Numbered from the stretch's first letter, positions 43,928-53,621 are shown. The stretch: DNA of 64,000 nt from Lichenicola sp050954785 (GCA_050954785.1 JBPBQO010000128.1:9405-73404); one strand, 5' to 3'. Numbers and translations are program-made. Notes: generated by a model not told the origin, from the sequence alone.

Positions 43928-44512
43928 TCAACAGTTCCCGGTCAGACCAGTGGAGGGACTTGGTCCGGATATGCTGCCGGTGTTGCGTGGCCGTCCATAA
44001 GTGATCTGGGTGAGAGCGTAACTCTTGCCGAGCATATAGGACAGAACGGGCGTGTAGGCGTAGGTCGTCTTGACGACGATCACGCTGTCGCTGCCAAGAC
44101 TCATTTTCGCTGCAAGAGTGCAGGCAGCCGACTTGGTCATTCCGGGAGCACCACCTAGCAGCGTTTGCCAGGCAACTGCTGAAGCTGTTCCTGTCGAGGT
44201 GAAGGTGACACTGGCGACTGCAGCGGTCAGGCCGGAGCCCGCGAATGGCGCCATGACCCGTTGCCCACCGGAATAAGCAATTGCGAGCGAGTTGGCGGTC
44301 GCGCTGTTCTGGCCGGTCACCATGTTCTGGATGACCTGGGCCGCCAATGCCATCTTGGTCTTGACCCGGATCAACTGCGTTACCTCGAAGGTGCCCAGGA
44401 ACAGCATCACCAGGATCGGCGAAAGCAGCGCCAGTTCCACAGCCGCCACCCCGCGACGATCATGCCACAGGCGATCTGAAAAATGCCGGAGCCTGACCTT
44501 CAAGCTAGTCAC
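43928..44512 (-). CDS. tadF: TadE/TadF-like pseudopilin
   Basis: 194 residues from a GTG at 44512 that overlaps the previous stop as GTGA. The TadE-like N-terminus HDRRGVAAVELALLSPILVM contains the prepilin-type cleavage/Glu motif (AVELALLSP), processed by the CpaA/TadV peptidase. The C-terminal part is beta-rich with TYAYTPVLSYMLG near the end, a TadE/F feature. As the second TadE-like gene in the usual order it is called tadF by position. A longer frame to 44554 would overlap the upstream gene more. Confidence 0.82.
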   Translation of the reverse strand: MTSLKVRLRHFSDRLWHDRRGVAAVELALLSPILVMLFLGTFEVTQLIRVKTKMALAAQVIQNMVTGQNSATANSLAIAYSGGQRVMAPFAGSGLTAAVASVTFTSTGTASAVAWQTLLGGAPGMTKSAACTLAAKMSLGSDSVIVVKTTYAYTPVLSYMLGKSYALTQITYGRPRNTGSISGPSPSTGLTGNC

Positions 44513-45024
44513 GACGGCTCGTTCTGGACTGCCTGCGTCGAGAGCAGGATCCATGAGGGACCGCCCAGGTTGATCACCCAGGGTGAGACGAAGGCGCGAT
44601 TATAGGCGACTTCAGCCAGCACGTAATTGCCACCGCTTCCGGTAGAAAAACTTGTACTCGCGAAGGTCCCGCTGGTCGACGGGATTAAGGCGGACGGGAA
44701 TCCTGTCGATGAGCTGGCAACGTAGAAGTGCAGTTTCGTACAGTCGAAAAATGTCGACATGTTCGAGCATACTGCCGAACGGAAGGCATTGCTTGTCGTA
44801 ACGCTACCGATCTGGATCTGTCGCGCTGCCATAACGGTAGCATTATCCAGCACGGCCTGGGCGAACAGCATCAGCCCGTTCTCCATGATGATGAAGACCA
44901 GCATCAACAACAGCGGACCTACCAGTGCGAACTCCAGCGCTGTGGTGCCACGCCGCGACCATACGAAACGCCGCAGCAACGTGCCGGGCCTGCTCCGGCT
45001 CATCGCATTTCCAGCTGTCCGCAT
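44509..45024 (-). CDS. tadE: TadE-like pseudopilin
   Basis: 171 residues. SRRGTTALEFALVGPLLLML is the TadE pseudopilin segment with the conserved Glu and a single helix. The periplasmic part ends with YNRAFVSPWVINLGG. TadE is processed by the prepilin peptidase and is required for Flp pilus assembly. ATG 45024 follows the tadD stop by one base, and the gene ends in a GTGA overlap with the next, so translation is coupled. Confidence 0.87.
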   Translation of the reverse strand: MRTAGNAMSRSRPGTLLRRFVWSRRGTTALEFALVGPLLLMLVFIIMENGLMLFAQAVLDNATVMAARQIQIGSVTTSNAFRSAVCSNMSTFFDCTKLHFYVASSSTGFPSALIPSTSGTFASTSFSTGSGGNYVLAEVAYNRAFVSPWVINLGGPSWILLSTQAVQNEPS

Positions 45025-45025
45025 G

Positions 45026-45862
45026 TCAGGAGCCGCTGCCTAGCGGGGGCGGTGGCGGGGTCGCGCTTTCGCGCAACGCCTGATAGCCGGCCATGGCGCT
45101 GCGGGCCTGGCTCTGGCTCATCTGCGTCAGCAACAGGCGAGCGGCCTCGTCGGTGCGATTGTCGAGCGACAGCGCCATCGCCAGGTCCTGGCGCACGCGA
45201 GGGCTCGCGTCCGGCGAGGCGGCGATCGGCTGCAGGATGCGGACGGCTGCCGCGGGCTGGCCGCTGATTGCCATCGAGACCGCGAGATCGACTTGCGTCG
45301 CCGCGAGCGCTCCACTCTCGGCGCCGTCCTCGATGCCATGCGCGGCCTCCGCGTTGGCCAGCGTGATCGCCCGCCTGTAGTCGTTCTGGGCTTCCGCATG
45401 CAGCCCGGACAGATCCGATGCGACGCCCCGGTCAGACAAGGCGGCCTGGTTCGTCGGCTGCAGGGCAATGACCTCGCTGAAGCGCGCGCTGGCCTCCGCC
45501 GGATTGGTGGTCAGCGCAACGCGCCCCAGGCCCATCAGTGCCGGCACGCTGCGCACCTGCAGTGTCAGCGCCTGCCGGTAGCTCGCGGCCGCCCTGGGAT
45601 AGTCGCCGAGCTGGTAGTAGGCGTCGCCGCGACGCAACAGTGCCGGCACGTCGTTCGGGTTGCGTGCCAGCACGGCTTTCGACACCTGCAGCGCAAGTCC
45701 GGGCGCGCCTCCCGCAAGCGCGGTATCCGCAAGCCCGAGGCCGAGCCGACCAGCCGCCGGTTGTGTGCCTCCGTGCGCACAGCCGGCCAGCGCCAGTATG
45801 CCGAGGAAGGCGCAGGATGGTGCGGGAGCGCGGAATCGAAAACGGGACATGAGCGGGACCAT
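45026..45862 (-). CDS. tadD: TadD, TPR pilus-assembly lipoprotein
   Basis: 278 residues. Lipoprotein signal ILALAGC, then several tetratricopeptide repeats (ALLRRGDAYYQLGDYPRAAA, ALMGLGRVALTTNPAEASAR, AALSDRGVASDLSGLHAEAQ), ending in a proline-rich tail. TadD is an outer-membrane-linked pilotin/assembly factor for the secretin in Tad systems. ATG 45862 overlaps the tadC stop by one base (TGATG); ATG 45850 is an alternative start closer to the lipobox. Confidence 0.9.
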   Translation of the reverse strand: MVPLMSRFRFRAPAPSCAFLGILALAGCAHGGTQPAAGRLGLGLADTALAGGAPGLALQVSKAVLARNPNDVPALLRRGDAYYQLGDYPRAAASYRQALTLQVRSVPALMGLGRVALTTNPAEASARFSEVIALQPTNQAALSDRGVASDLSGLHAEAQNDYRRAITLANAEAAHGIEDGAESGALAATQVDLAVSMAISGQPAAAVRILQPIAASPDASPRVRQDLAMALSLDNRTDEAARLLLTQMSQSQARSAMAGYQALRESATPPPPPLGSGS

Positions 45863-46812
45863 CAATGCTTCATTGTCTTCAGCACCTGCACCGCGATCGG
45901 GCCGGCGACGATGAGGAAGACGCAGGGGAGGATGAACAGGATCATCGGGATGGTGAGCAGGACCGGCAGCCGTGCCGCACGCTCCTCGAAACGAGTCAGT
46001 GTTTCCTGGCGGAGTTCCGTTGCCAGCGTCCGTAACGCAAGGCTCAACGGAGTACCGTACTGGATCGACTGCACCAACGTCGTACCAAGGCGCTTGAGGC
46101 TGGAAAGTCCGGTGCGCTCACCCATGTTGATGAGCGCGGTACGCGTATCCGATCCCAAAGTAAGTTCGTTGTACGTGATCGTTAATTCGGCAGCGAGTTT
46201 TGGATGCGCATGCACTACCTCGACGCTGACCCGCTGGATCGTGGATTCCAACGCGAGCCCCGCCTCTGCACAAATGACCATCATGTCGAGCCCGTCTGCG
46301 AGGCCCTTCTCGATCGCGGTCAGATAGGTCTTGCGGCGTTGCCCGATAATCATGTTGGGCAGCATCAGTCCGGCTACGGCGGCACCGGCAACAAGCCCGA
46401 ACACCATGATCGGTCTCATCGTGGCATGACGCAGCAGCACGAACGCTCCCACCGGCGCCCCAATCGCCAGCAGTATCTTGGCACCGACGAACAATTCGAA
46501 ATTATGCGACGTCATCAGCCCGCCGGCGCGGAGGGTCTGCTCGAGCTCTACTCGTGTTTTGACCGACAACAGGCCGCTCGCCGTGATCGCGCTGCCCAGC
46601 GCGCCGATCACGGCCGCAATCGGGCGCGGACGATTCTCCGGCCCTTCGGCAACCATGCCCATCGCCCGGTTGCGCGCTTCCCCGATGCGCGCCCTGATCC
46701 TGTTTGTCGCCAGCCGTCGATCGATCGCTACCGTGCCGCCGGCCAGCAGCAATCCGGCGACCAGAGCGATTGCTGCCTCCCAGGCTCCAACAACAGAAAC
46801 ATTGTCGATCAT
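45862..46812 (-). CDS. tadC: TadC, inner-membrane platform protein
   Basis: 316 residues with GspF/T2SSF domain: membrane helices near 13-30, 110-150 and 285-310, and cytoplasmic signature MMVICAEAGLALESTIQRV followed by ELTLGSDTRTALINMGERTG. It forms the inner-membrane base for pilus assembly with TadB and the CpaF ATPase. It starts within the tadB stop region (four-base overlap). Confidence 0.93.
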   Translation of the reverse strand: MIDNVSVVGAWEAAIALVAGLLLAGGTVAIDRRLATNRIRARIGEARNRAMGMVAEGPENRPRPIAAVIGALGSAITASGLLSVKTRVELEQTLRAGGLMTSHNFELFVGAKILLAIGAPVGAFVLLRHATMRPIMVFGLVAGAAVAGLMLPNMIIGQRRKTYLTAIEKGLADGLDMMVICAEAGLALESTIQRVSVEVVHAHPKLAAELTITYNELTLGSDTRTALINMGERTGLSSLKRLGTTLVQSIQYGTPLSLALRTLATELRQETLTRFEERAARLPVLLTIPMILFILPCVFLIVAGPIAVQVLKTMKH

Positions 46813-47771
46813 GAAAGGCTCTTCTGGATCAGCGTACGCATCGACAGGACGCCGAGGCCAAGCAGCCCGAGGGTAAAACCCAGGATGATGTGGCCGGTCG
46901 GTTCAGTTAGCAGTGCCATCACGTAGCGCGGGTTCATGAACCAGAGCGCTATGAACAGCAGGACCGGCAGCACTGTCAGCACGTTGGCGCTGGTACGCGC
47001 CTCGGCTGCCAGCGCATAGCCGCGTGAACGGGCCGCCACGCGCTTGCGGATGGTGTCGGCCAGTCCATCCAGGGTTTCGCCAAGATTGCCGCCGGTCTGG
47101 CTCTGCAGGCTGAGTGCGGTGGCGAAAAAGCGATATTCCGGCAGGCCGTTACGCTCTCCCATCATGCGCAGCGCCTCGTCCAGCGGCAGGCCGATCGCGA
47201 GCTGGTCCACCACGAGGCCGAACTCGATCGCCGTCGGCGGCGGGCCGTCCCGCGACACCGAGGCGATCGCGTCGCTGACCGGAATACCGACCCGCACGCC
47301 GCGCACCACCATCGCCAGTGCATCCGGGAATTGCTCGAACAGCGTCGAGGCACGCTTGCGCTGCCAGCGTCCGAACAGCATCCGCGCGGCCATGGGCCAG
47401 AACGGCACCGTCAGCAGCAGGCCGGCGCGTCCGGCCAGCAAGGTCGTGGCGCACGCCACCAGTGCCGCCAGCGGCAGCGCGATCGCGATCACCGTCCCCG
47501 GATGCAGTGGATAAAGGTCAAGCCGCCGCGGATTGTAGCCGAATATCCGGCTGATCAACGGCTTGCGCGCATCCGGTGCGGGCTTGGTTGCAAGGCCATC
47601 CGATTCCGACAAGTCGACGAAGGAAATCCGTTCGTGCCGATCGAGTGCGGCCCGAAACCGCTCGTTGCGTCTCTTCACCTGCTGTCTCGACCCTGCCGCG
47701 AGATGCAGACCCAATCCGGCTGCGAACAGCAGCAGGAAGGAGCTGGGCAGCAGCAGGCTTGCCGCATTCAT
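46809..47771 (-). CDS. tadB: TadB, inner-membrane platform protein
   Basis: 320 residues. GspF/T2SSF domain with FPDALAMVVRGVRVGIPVSD and LQSQTGGNLGETLDGLADTI, the conserved cytoplasmic helix bundle, plus N-terminal and C-terminal membrane segments. Partner of TadC. The ATG at 47771 overlaps the cpaF stop by four bases. Confidence 0.93.
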   Translation of the reverse strand: MNAASLLLPSSFLLLFAAGLGLHLAAGSRQQVKRRNERFRAALDRHERISFVDLSESDGLATKPAPDARKPLISRIFGYNPRRLDLYPLHPGTVIAIALPLAALVACATTLLAGRAGLLLTVPFWPMAARMLFGRWQRKRASTLFEQFPDALAMVVRGVRVGIPVSDAIASVSRDGPPPTAIEFGLVVDQLAIGLPLDEALRMMGERNGLPEYRFFATALSLQSQTGGNLGETLDGLADTIRKRVAARSRGYALAAEARTSANVLTVLPVLLFIALWFMNPRYVMALLTEPTGHIILGFTLGLLGLGVLSMRTLIQKSLS

Positions 47772-49258
47772 CGAGCCGCCTCATCGAGTGCTGCCATCCA
47801 TGCACGCTCGAGACCGAAGTAAGACAGCCGCTCGTGATATTTCGGACGTGTGCGGCTGACCTTGTAGCGGCCGATCAGGCGCCCGGCAGGATCCTCACCG
47901 ATGATTTCCAGACGGAACACGTCATTGAGGGTGACGATATCTCCTTCCATGCCGATCACTTCCGTGACCTGGGTGACCCGCCGGCCGCCGTCGCGCTGAC
48001 GCTCGATCTGCACCACGAGATCGACCGCGCTGGTGATCTGCTGGCGGATCGCGCGAGACGGCAGGCCGGTATTGCCCATCTGCACCATGTTCTCGATGCG
48101 GATCATTGCGTCGCGCGTGGTGTTGGCATGAATCGTCGACATCGAGCCGTCATGGCCGGTGTTCATTGCCTGCAGCATGTCGAACGCTTCGCCGCCACGC
48201 ACTTCGCCGATGATCACCCGGTCGGGGCGCATGCGCAGCGCGTTGCGCACCAGGTCACGCTGCGTTATCTCGCCGCGTCCCTCCAGGCTGGTTGGTCGTG
48301 TTTCCAACCGTACCACGTGCGGCTGCTGCAGTTGCAGCTCGGCAGCGTCCTCGATGGTCACGATCCGCTCGCCATGGTCGATCATGCGCGAAATCGCGTT
48401 CAGCATCGTCGTCTTGCCGGAGCCGGTGCCGCCGGAGATGACGATGTTCAACCGTGCACGTCCGGCGATCTCCAGGATGCTGGCCACCGGCGCGGTCAAC
48501 GCGCCGAAGCCGATCAGCTTCGCGAAGTCGATCGGCTTCTTGCCGAATTTCCGGATCGAGATGTACGGTCCGTCGAGAGCCAGCGGCGGCAGGACGATGT
48601 TCACACGCGAACCGTCCTTCAGCCGCGCATCGACCATCGGACTCGACTCATCGACCCGCCTGCCGACACCAGCGGCAATGCGCTGACAGATCCCGATGAC
48701 GTGCGACGCGTCGCGGAACCGCACGTCGGTCTTCACCACCTTGCCGGCACGCTCGATGAACACGCAGTCGGGGCCATTGACCATGATGTCGGCGATGCTG
48801 TCATCGTCGAGCAACGGCTGCAGCGGACCCATGCCCAGCATGTCGTCGACCAGCTCCTCTGCGAGCTGGCGCTGCTCACGGCCGTTGAGCTGAATGCGGT
48901 TGGAGGTGGCAATCTCCGAGACCAGCCGTTCGATGTCGATCCGTAGCCGTTCCGGCGTCGCATTGGCGACGGCGCTCGGCTCGATCCGCGTGAGGCATAG
49001 CCGGCGCAGCTCGCGCACCGCCTCGTTGTGGGATGGCGCAAGAGCACGCGATGGTGGAGCTGCAAAGACGCGCGCGGCCGATACTGGAACTGCTGCGCCG
49101 ATCGGGTCGGCGGCGGGTGCGGCGACCGTCTTGAGTGGCGGATCCGGCAGGATCGGCGGCGCCGCAAGAACGACCGAGCCTTCTGCCACCGGTATCGTAA
49201 CCGATGCCATGACGTCCTCTTGCGTCGGCCTTCGCCCGAATATGGGGCCCTGGTTCAT
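47768..49258 (-). CDS. cpaF: CpaF/TadA pilus assembly ATPase
   Basis: 496 residues. A GspE/VirB11-like secretion ATPase powering pilus extension and retraction. Walker A ISGGTGSGKTTM (about residue 275), the Asp box IVTIEDAAELQL, Walker B region DRVIIGEVRGGEAFDML and His box GHDGSMSTIHAN are all intact. The N-terminal about 100 residues are Pro/Ala-rich and variable. ATG 49258 overlaps the cpaE stop (ATGA); Met17 has its own ribosome-binding site and is an alternative. Confidence 0.95.
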   Translation of the reverse strand: MNQGPIFGRRPTQEDVMASVTIPVAEGSVVLAAPPILPDPPLKTVAAPAADPIGAAVPVSAARVFAAPPSRALAPSHNEAVRELRRLCLTRIEPSAVANATPERLRIDIERLVSEIATSNRIQLNGREQRQLAEELVDDMLGMGPLQPLLDDDSIADIMVNGPDCVFIERAGKVVKTDVRFRDASHVIGICQRIAAGVGRRVDESSPMVDARLKDGSRVNIVLPPLALDGPYISIRKFGKKPIDFAKLIGFGALTAPVASILEIAGRARLNIVISGGTGSGKTTMLNAISRMIDHGERIVTIEDAAELQLQQPHVVRLETRPTSLEGRGEITQRDLVRNALRMRPDRVIIGEVRGGEAFDMLQAMNTGHDGSMSTIHANTTRDAMIRIENMVQMGNTGLPSRAIRQQITSAVDLVVQIERQRDGGRRVTQVTEVIGMEGDIVTLNDVFRLEIIGEDPAGRLIGRYKVSRTRPKYHERLSYFGLERAWMAALDEAAR

Positions 49259-50604
49259 CCACCTGCTCCAGATCGGATGCGGCCGCGGCTCGACCGTCCA
49301 GCATCCGGCCGCGCTTCCGCCGACGGGTCGGCTTGCCGCCGGTTGAACATACCCGTGGAACTTCCCGGACTGTCGAGCAACCGTTCGAATGCGGCATATT
49401 TAGCGAGTTCCGTGATTCTATCACGAAACTTTCCACGCAGGGCCGCCTCTGGCAGGCCAAGCGTTGCAGCGGGACCGAGCTGCTTCGGCATGTCGGGAAT
49501 TGCCACGTCGGGAACGATTCCGAGGCCTTCCTCCACCTGTCGCTGGGTAAGACCGCCAGGCTGCCCGACACGGTTCAGCACGACGATCGGCCGCTCCGAC
49601 TGCAACGGTCCGTTCGGCAGCGCCAGCATGCGCAGCGTGTCACGGATCGACACCAGCGTCGGCTCCATGACGAGAATGCGTCTATGCGCCAGGCTCATGA
49701 AGTCGAGCATGTGCGGCTCCTGCTGCAGCGGAACGTCGCCGACAATCACCGTGTATCGTCGCTGCATCATCCCGATGAGCTTCGCCGCCGCTCCCGGCTC
49801 GTAGAATAGCGGCTCGGTGAGCCGTTCCTCGCTTGCCAGCACCGAAAGCCGGTTCGCGGCGACGCTGGTGTCGAGGATTTGCGCGGTACGCTCGATGAAC
49901 AGCTCGTCGACACGCTCCGGCGTTTCCATCGCCGTGCGCAAGCCGCCGGTGACCCGAACGCCGAGCAGCATCGCCGCGTTGCCGCGGTGCAGATCGGTGT
50001 CCAGCAGCGCCGTGTGCTGGCGCCTGTCGATGGCAAAATGCCAGGCCAGATAGGCAGCGATCGTGGTGGCGCCGGCGCCGCCGCGGACGCCCGTTACCGA
50101 AAGGAACCGAGCAGCTTGTGTCGCCGCGGATGCCCTGTTCCGGCCGGATACCAGCGGCGCGAAGTGGCGCAGTACCATGTCGCGGGTCAGTGGTTTCGGC
50201 AGATAGTCGACACTGCCGAGGCCACGGGTGATCTGGCGGTAGAAGTCGAGGTCGCCTCGATCGCCGACCACCAGCACCTGGACATCCGGCTCCAGTACGT
50301 CCGCCAGCTCCGAAAGTGCCGATAGCGGCTGCGCCTCGCCCCCTACATCGATAATAAGGGTGCGTGGCGTGGCGTTTTTGCGTAACGCGACAATTGCGGT
50401 ACGAACGCCGCCACGCCGGATCTCCAGCGTTCCCGCCATTGTCTCCGACAGCCCTTCGCGCAGCGCGGCTTCTGTCCCGGAGTCGGCGGCATAGGCAATC
50501 AAGGCTGGGCGATCGTGACGGGCCGGCTTGGTGGTACCGTCCGAGTTACCGCCGCCCGACTGCGGCAACTGCCCATGTTCCGGTTGAGGAACGTTGTCAC
50601 TCAT
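49255..50604 (-). CDS. cpaE: CpaE/TadZ pilus localisation protein
   Basis: 449 residues. N-terminal receiver-like domain (about 35-160) without a clear phospho-acceptor pattern, then a MinD/ParA-type ATPase fold: deviant P-loop VTGVRGGAGATTIAAYLA, ALLDTDLHRGNAAMLLG and VPLQQEPHMLDFM. TadZ/CpaE proteins place the Tad machine at the pole. Pro/Arg-rich C-terminal tail. Overlaps cpaD and cpaF by four bases each. Confidence 0.92.
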   Translation of the reverse strand: MSDNVPQPEHGQLPQSGGGNSDGTTKPARHDRPALIAYAADSGTEAALREGLSETMAGTLEIRRGGVRTAIVALRKNATPRTLIIDVGGEAQPLSALSELADVLEPDVQVLVVGDRGDLDFYRQITRGLGSVDYLPKPLTRDMVLRHFAPLVSGRNRASAATQAARFLSVTGVRGGAGATTIAAYLAWHFAIDRRQHTALLDTDLHRGNAAMLLGVRVTGGLRTAMETPERVDELFIERTAQILDTSVAANRLSVLASEERLTEPLFYEPGAAAKLIGMMQRRYTVIVGDVPLQQEPHMLDFMSLAHRRILVMEPTLVSIRDTLRMLALPNGPLQSERPIVVLNRVGQPGGLTQRQVEEGLGIVPDVAIPDMPKQLGPAATLGLPEAALRGKFRDRITELAKYAAFERLLDSPGSSTGMFNRRQADPSAEARPDAGRSSRGRIRSGAGG

Positions 50605-50882
50605 TGCGATCCGCTTCCCGTGGAAGTCGACTCGTTTTTCAGCGGCTTGGTTTTGTCATTATGCAAACGCGTCACGGCAGCCGCGTCCAACTGGGCGTCC
50701 GAGCCGGGAGTGCCGTGACCCGCGACGGTATCGGTCTTGTCGACCGCTTCGGCATCAAAATTGGCCTGATTGACCCCTGTCGCATGCCACGTGCCGGGCT
50801 GGTCGAATGGATTGCAGCCGCCGAGCACAAGCGTTCCGAGCAGAAGCGGGACATAGAGCCAGGCTGAACGGTTCGTGCTCAT
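50601..50882 (-). CDS. cpaD: Short CpaD-like lipoprotein
   Basis: 93 residues. Lipobox VLGGC, then PFDQPGTWHATGVNQANF and DAQLDAAAVTRLHNDKTKPL, matching only the C-terminal pattern of CpaD/RcpB-type proteins, which are usually about 200 residues. It sits at the position of cpaD between cpaC and cpaE, so it probably replaces the full-length protein. ATG 50882, overlapping cpaC by four bases. Confidence 0.72.
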   Translation of the reverse strand: MSTNRSAWLYVPLLLGTLVLGGCNPFDQPGTWHATGVNQANFDAEAVDKTDTVAGHGTPGSDAQLDAAAVTRLHNDKTKPLKNESTSTGSGSQ

Positions 50883-52240
50883 CGAACGATAAATCCTGCA
50901 TCGCCCGGTATCGGTATCGGCCGGTCCTGGCCGCGCTGACGCAACAGCAATACGCGCTCCAGGTCGTTCGGCGGCGTATAGCCCCCGCCTGCCTCGTGCA
51001 ATACAGCCGGATCGCTGGCCGAACCGACGATGTAGGGCGTCACGATGATCACCAGTTCAGTCTGATTATGCTGATAGCTGTCGGAACGGAACAACGCACC
51101 CAGGATCGGAACTTCGCCGAGCCCCGGGGTGAAGTTGTTCGCCTGCGTGGTGCTGTCCTGCAGCAGTCCGGCGATGGCGAAGCTCTGCCCCGAGCCGAGC
51201 TCGATCGTGGTTTCCGCACGCCTTACCGTGAGCGCCGGGATCGACAGACTTCCATTACCTTCCGCGAGCGTGATCGCGCCTGCCGAGGCGGCAGTCGCCA
51301 ATTGGCTGACTTCGGGCCGCACATGTAGGCTGATCCGTCCCGAGCTTAATACGGTTGGCACGAAGGACAGCGACACGCCGAACTGCTTGTATTCGATCGA
51401 GATACCGCCATTGCCGCTCCCCGAACTCTGAAAAACCGGAATCGGATACTCGCCGCCGACCAGGAAGCTGGCACTTTCGCCGCTCCGGGCTGTCAGGTTC
51501 GGCTCTGCCAGGACGCGGACGAGATTATCTGTCGCCAGCGCCTCGATCACAGTGTCGACGCTCAGCCCCTTGCCGGTATAGACGCTTCTCAACGTGCTGC
51601 CGACGCCGTTGGTGGTCGCGAAGTCGAGTGCGAACTTGCCGATCGTGCCGAGCGCGGACCAATCGACGCCGAGATCCCGCGTCACCTGCCGCGTCATCTC
51701 GGTGATCCGGACTTTTAATCCGACCGTGGCTGAACTGCTTACGGTCAGCGCGTCTGTGGCCTTTTCGGCGCTTGGCAGGTTCAACGAAGCGGCGACTTCT
51801 GCTCGCTCGGCATGGACCGGGTCCGGCACGGTCCCGGTGAGGGTGACGCCGCCCGCTTCCGGGTGCACCGTGACCTGCCCTGCAGGACCCGGCAGATCGG
51901 AGGAAGAGGCGGCGATCGAGCGGCCGATGACCTTCGCGTCATTAGTATTAGTACCCACGATCACGTCGTAGAGCGCGACGGTCTGACCGTTGGAATCGAG
52001 TGCTGCCACTGTGGTGTGGCCCTGTTTCAGACCGAACAGGAACAGCGACCGTGCGCTGGCCGGCCGTACCTCCACCACCTTCGGGTCGGCTACGAAGATA
52101 TTCGCGGCCGTCCGAGCCAGCTTTACGATCCGGCCGGTGCCGGCCTCGATCGACAGACCTGGAAGGTTACGTGCTGCCGCTGGAGACGCGGCCGACAGGC
52201 AAGCCAGCGCAAGAACCGCGATGGTCCATTCGCAACGCAT
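50879..52240 (-). CDS. cpaC: CpaC/RcpA outer-membrane secretin
   Basis: 453 residues. Signal peptide to about residue 23 (SPAAARN). N-terminal pilus N-domain (GTGRIVKLARTAANIFVADP, VVEVRPASARSLFLFG), a BON-like segment, and the secretin core with VRVLAEPNLTARSGESASFL and VGGEYPIP, then TELVIIVTPYIV. Forms the outer-membrane pore for the Flp pilus. The ATG at 52240 overlaps the cpaB stop (TGATG); a longer frame exists but has no signal-peptide logic. Confidence 0.94.
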   Translation of the reverse strand: MRCEWTIAVLALACLSAASPAAARNLPGLSIEAGTGRIVKLARTAANIFVADPKVVEVRPASARSLFLFGLKQGHTTVAALDSNGQTVALYDVIVGTNTNDAKVIGRSIAASSSDLPGPAGQVTVHPEAGGVTLTGTVPDPVHAERAEVAASLNLPSAEKATDALTVSSSATVGLKVRITEMTRQVTRDLGVDWSALGTIGKFALDFATTNGVGSTLRSVYTGKGLSVDTVIEALATDNLVRVLAEPNLTARSGESASFLVGGEYPIPVFQSSGSGNGGISIEYKQFGVSLSFVPTVLSSGRISLHVRPEVSQLATAASAGAITLAEGNGSLSIPALTVRRAETTIELGSGQSFAIAGLLQDSTTQANNFTPGLGEVPILGALFRSDSYQHNQTELVIIVTPYIVGSASDPAVLHEAGGGYTPPNDLERVLLLRQRGQDRPIPIPGDAGFIVR

Positions 52241-53124
52241 CAGAATTTGTATTCCTTGTCGGCAGTGCCGTCGAATACGTGAACCGAGACGACAGGCGGC
52301 GGCTGCAGCCCATCGAGCGAATGCATCACGGCACCCGCCCACGTCGTGCTTCCCGGAACGGGTTTCGTGACAGGCAATTGGTCTGGCGCCTTGTCCGCTG
52401 TGCCGGGGATAGCGGAGCGTATTGCGAACGCCACCTTGCCGAGACGCAGCGCCACCGCAAGCCGCTCGGCATCCGCTGGAGACACTTCAACCGTCACGGA
52501 AGCACTCTGTGGAGCGTTATTGGCTCCGGACCCTTTTTCGTCGGTCGTTTGCGGCTGCACGAGCTGGCGGTCGATTGCCAGAACGCGCAGGTCGGCTAGC
52601 ACGGTTTCCGCCGAGATCTGTCGGTCCAACTGAACCGAACTGGGCATTTGCTGCGTCAGGATCAGGTCGAGCCGGTCACCCGGCCAGATCAGTCCGGCAT
52701 CGGATACGACCTGGTCGTGCGAGATGGTGAAGGCCCGCATCCCGGGGGCCAGGATCGCGGCTACGAAGCCATGTTCGCCGGACAGGAGCAGGTCGTTGGG
52801 ATCGAGCACAGCTTCGTGCGGAATCGGCCGGCGGATCAGGGCGCCGATCAGTTGCGCGCGGGCGGCCGGCGTATCGCGCCGTGCGTTCGGCGGTGCCGCC
52901 TCCTGCGCGATCGAAGCGGTGGACAGGTCCTCGGGACGCACGAATGATCCAGGCGAGAGGTCGTGGGCTGCAATCAGCAGATTAAGCATGACCGGCGCCA
53001 CCTTGGGTACGGCTAAAGCCACTTGCTGTGGGGAAGCCGGCTGATGCATGGCGCGCCATCCGAAGGCACCGAACCCGGCAAGCCCGATCGCCATCAAAGC
53101 AAAAAGAAACAGGCGCAGAATCAC
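52240..53124 (-). CDS. cpaB: CpaB/RcpC pilus assembly protein
   Basis: 294 residues. N-terminal membrane anchor, SAF domain (LLIAAHDLSPGSFVRPEDL, then RRPIPHEAVL), and the RcpC-like region MRAFTISHDQVVSDAGLIWP leading to GDRLDLILTQ. It helps secretin function or glycan interaction in Tad systems. GTG 53124 overlaps the cpaA stop (GTGA). Confidence 0.92.
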   Translation of the reverse strand: MILRLFLFALMAIGLAGFGAFGWRAMHQPASPQQVALAVPKVAPVMLNLLIAAHDLSPGSFVRPEDLSTASIAQEAAPPNARRDTPAARAQLIGALIRRPIPHEAVLDPNDLLLSGEHGFVAAILAPGMRAFTISHDQVVSDAGLIWPGDRLDLILTQQMPSSVQLDRQISAETVLADLRVLAIDRQLVQPQTTDEKGSGANNAPQSASVTVEVSPADAERLAVALRLGKVAFAIRSAIPGTADKAPDQLPVTKPVPGSTTWAGAVMHSLDGLQPPPVVSVHVFDGTADKEYKF

Positions 53125-53621
53125 GATGCCAGTTCCTTACCGAACACGTAGAACGTGCCGACTGAGATCGCAACCGCGTAGGGCAGCGAAAAACCGCGGC
53201 AGATTCGGTGCCGCTCGATACGCAGGATGCGCCGGAACGGGTCGGCGGGCGAAGATGTCATCCGCTTGGACAGCAGGCGCATCATTGTCCAGTACACCAG
53301 GCCGAGCACGCCGCCGGCAAGAGTAATGGCCAGCACCAGCATGGGAACCGCGGCCGGATGCACCAGGAGGGCCGTAGCAGCGAACAGTTTCGCATCGCCA
53401 CCGCCCATGATGCCATGCCGCCACAAGACAAAAGCCGGAATAAAGACGGCGAGCATCGCCAGAATTGAAACGGGAAGGGTATGCGCCACCGCCTGCATTG
53501 CCACGCCGTCCAGGCCGAGTGCCATGCACACTCGATTCGATACCATGCGCGCTGTGAGATCGCTGGCAGAGGCGGCCAACAAGAGCGGAATGGCGATCAA
53601 TACACAGGGACCGACATTCAT
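53121..53621 (-). CDS. cpaA: CpaA/TadV prepilin peptidase
   Basis: 166 residues with about six membrane helices. The two catalytic aspartates of A24 peptidases are visible: ASASDLTARMVSNRV near the N-terminus and GIMGGGDAKLFAATALL in the middle. It lacks the N-terminal methylase domain, as is normal for TadV. Processes the Flp and TadE/F prepilins. ATG 53621; separated from flp by a 94-bp gap holding a hairpin. Confidence 0.93.
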   Translation of the reverse strand: MNVGPCVLIAIPLLLAASASDLTARMVSNRVCMALGLDGVAMQAVAHTLPVSILAMLAVFIPAFVLWRHGIMGGGDAKLFAATALLVHPAAVPMLVLAITLAGGVLGLVYWTMMRLLSKRMTSSPADPFRRILRIERHRICRGFSLPYAVAISVGTFYVFGKELAS

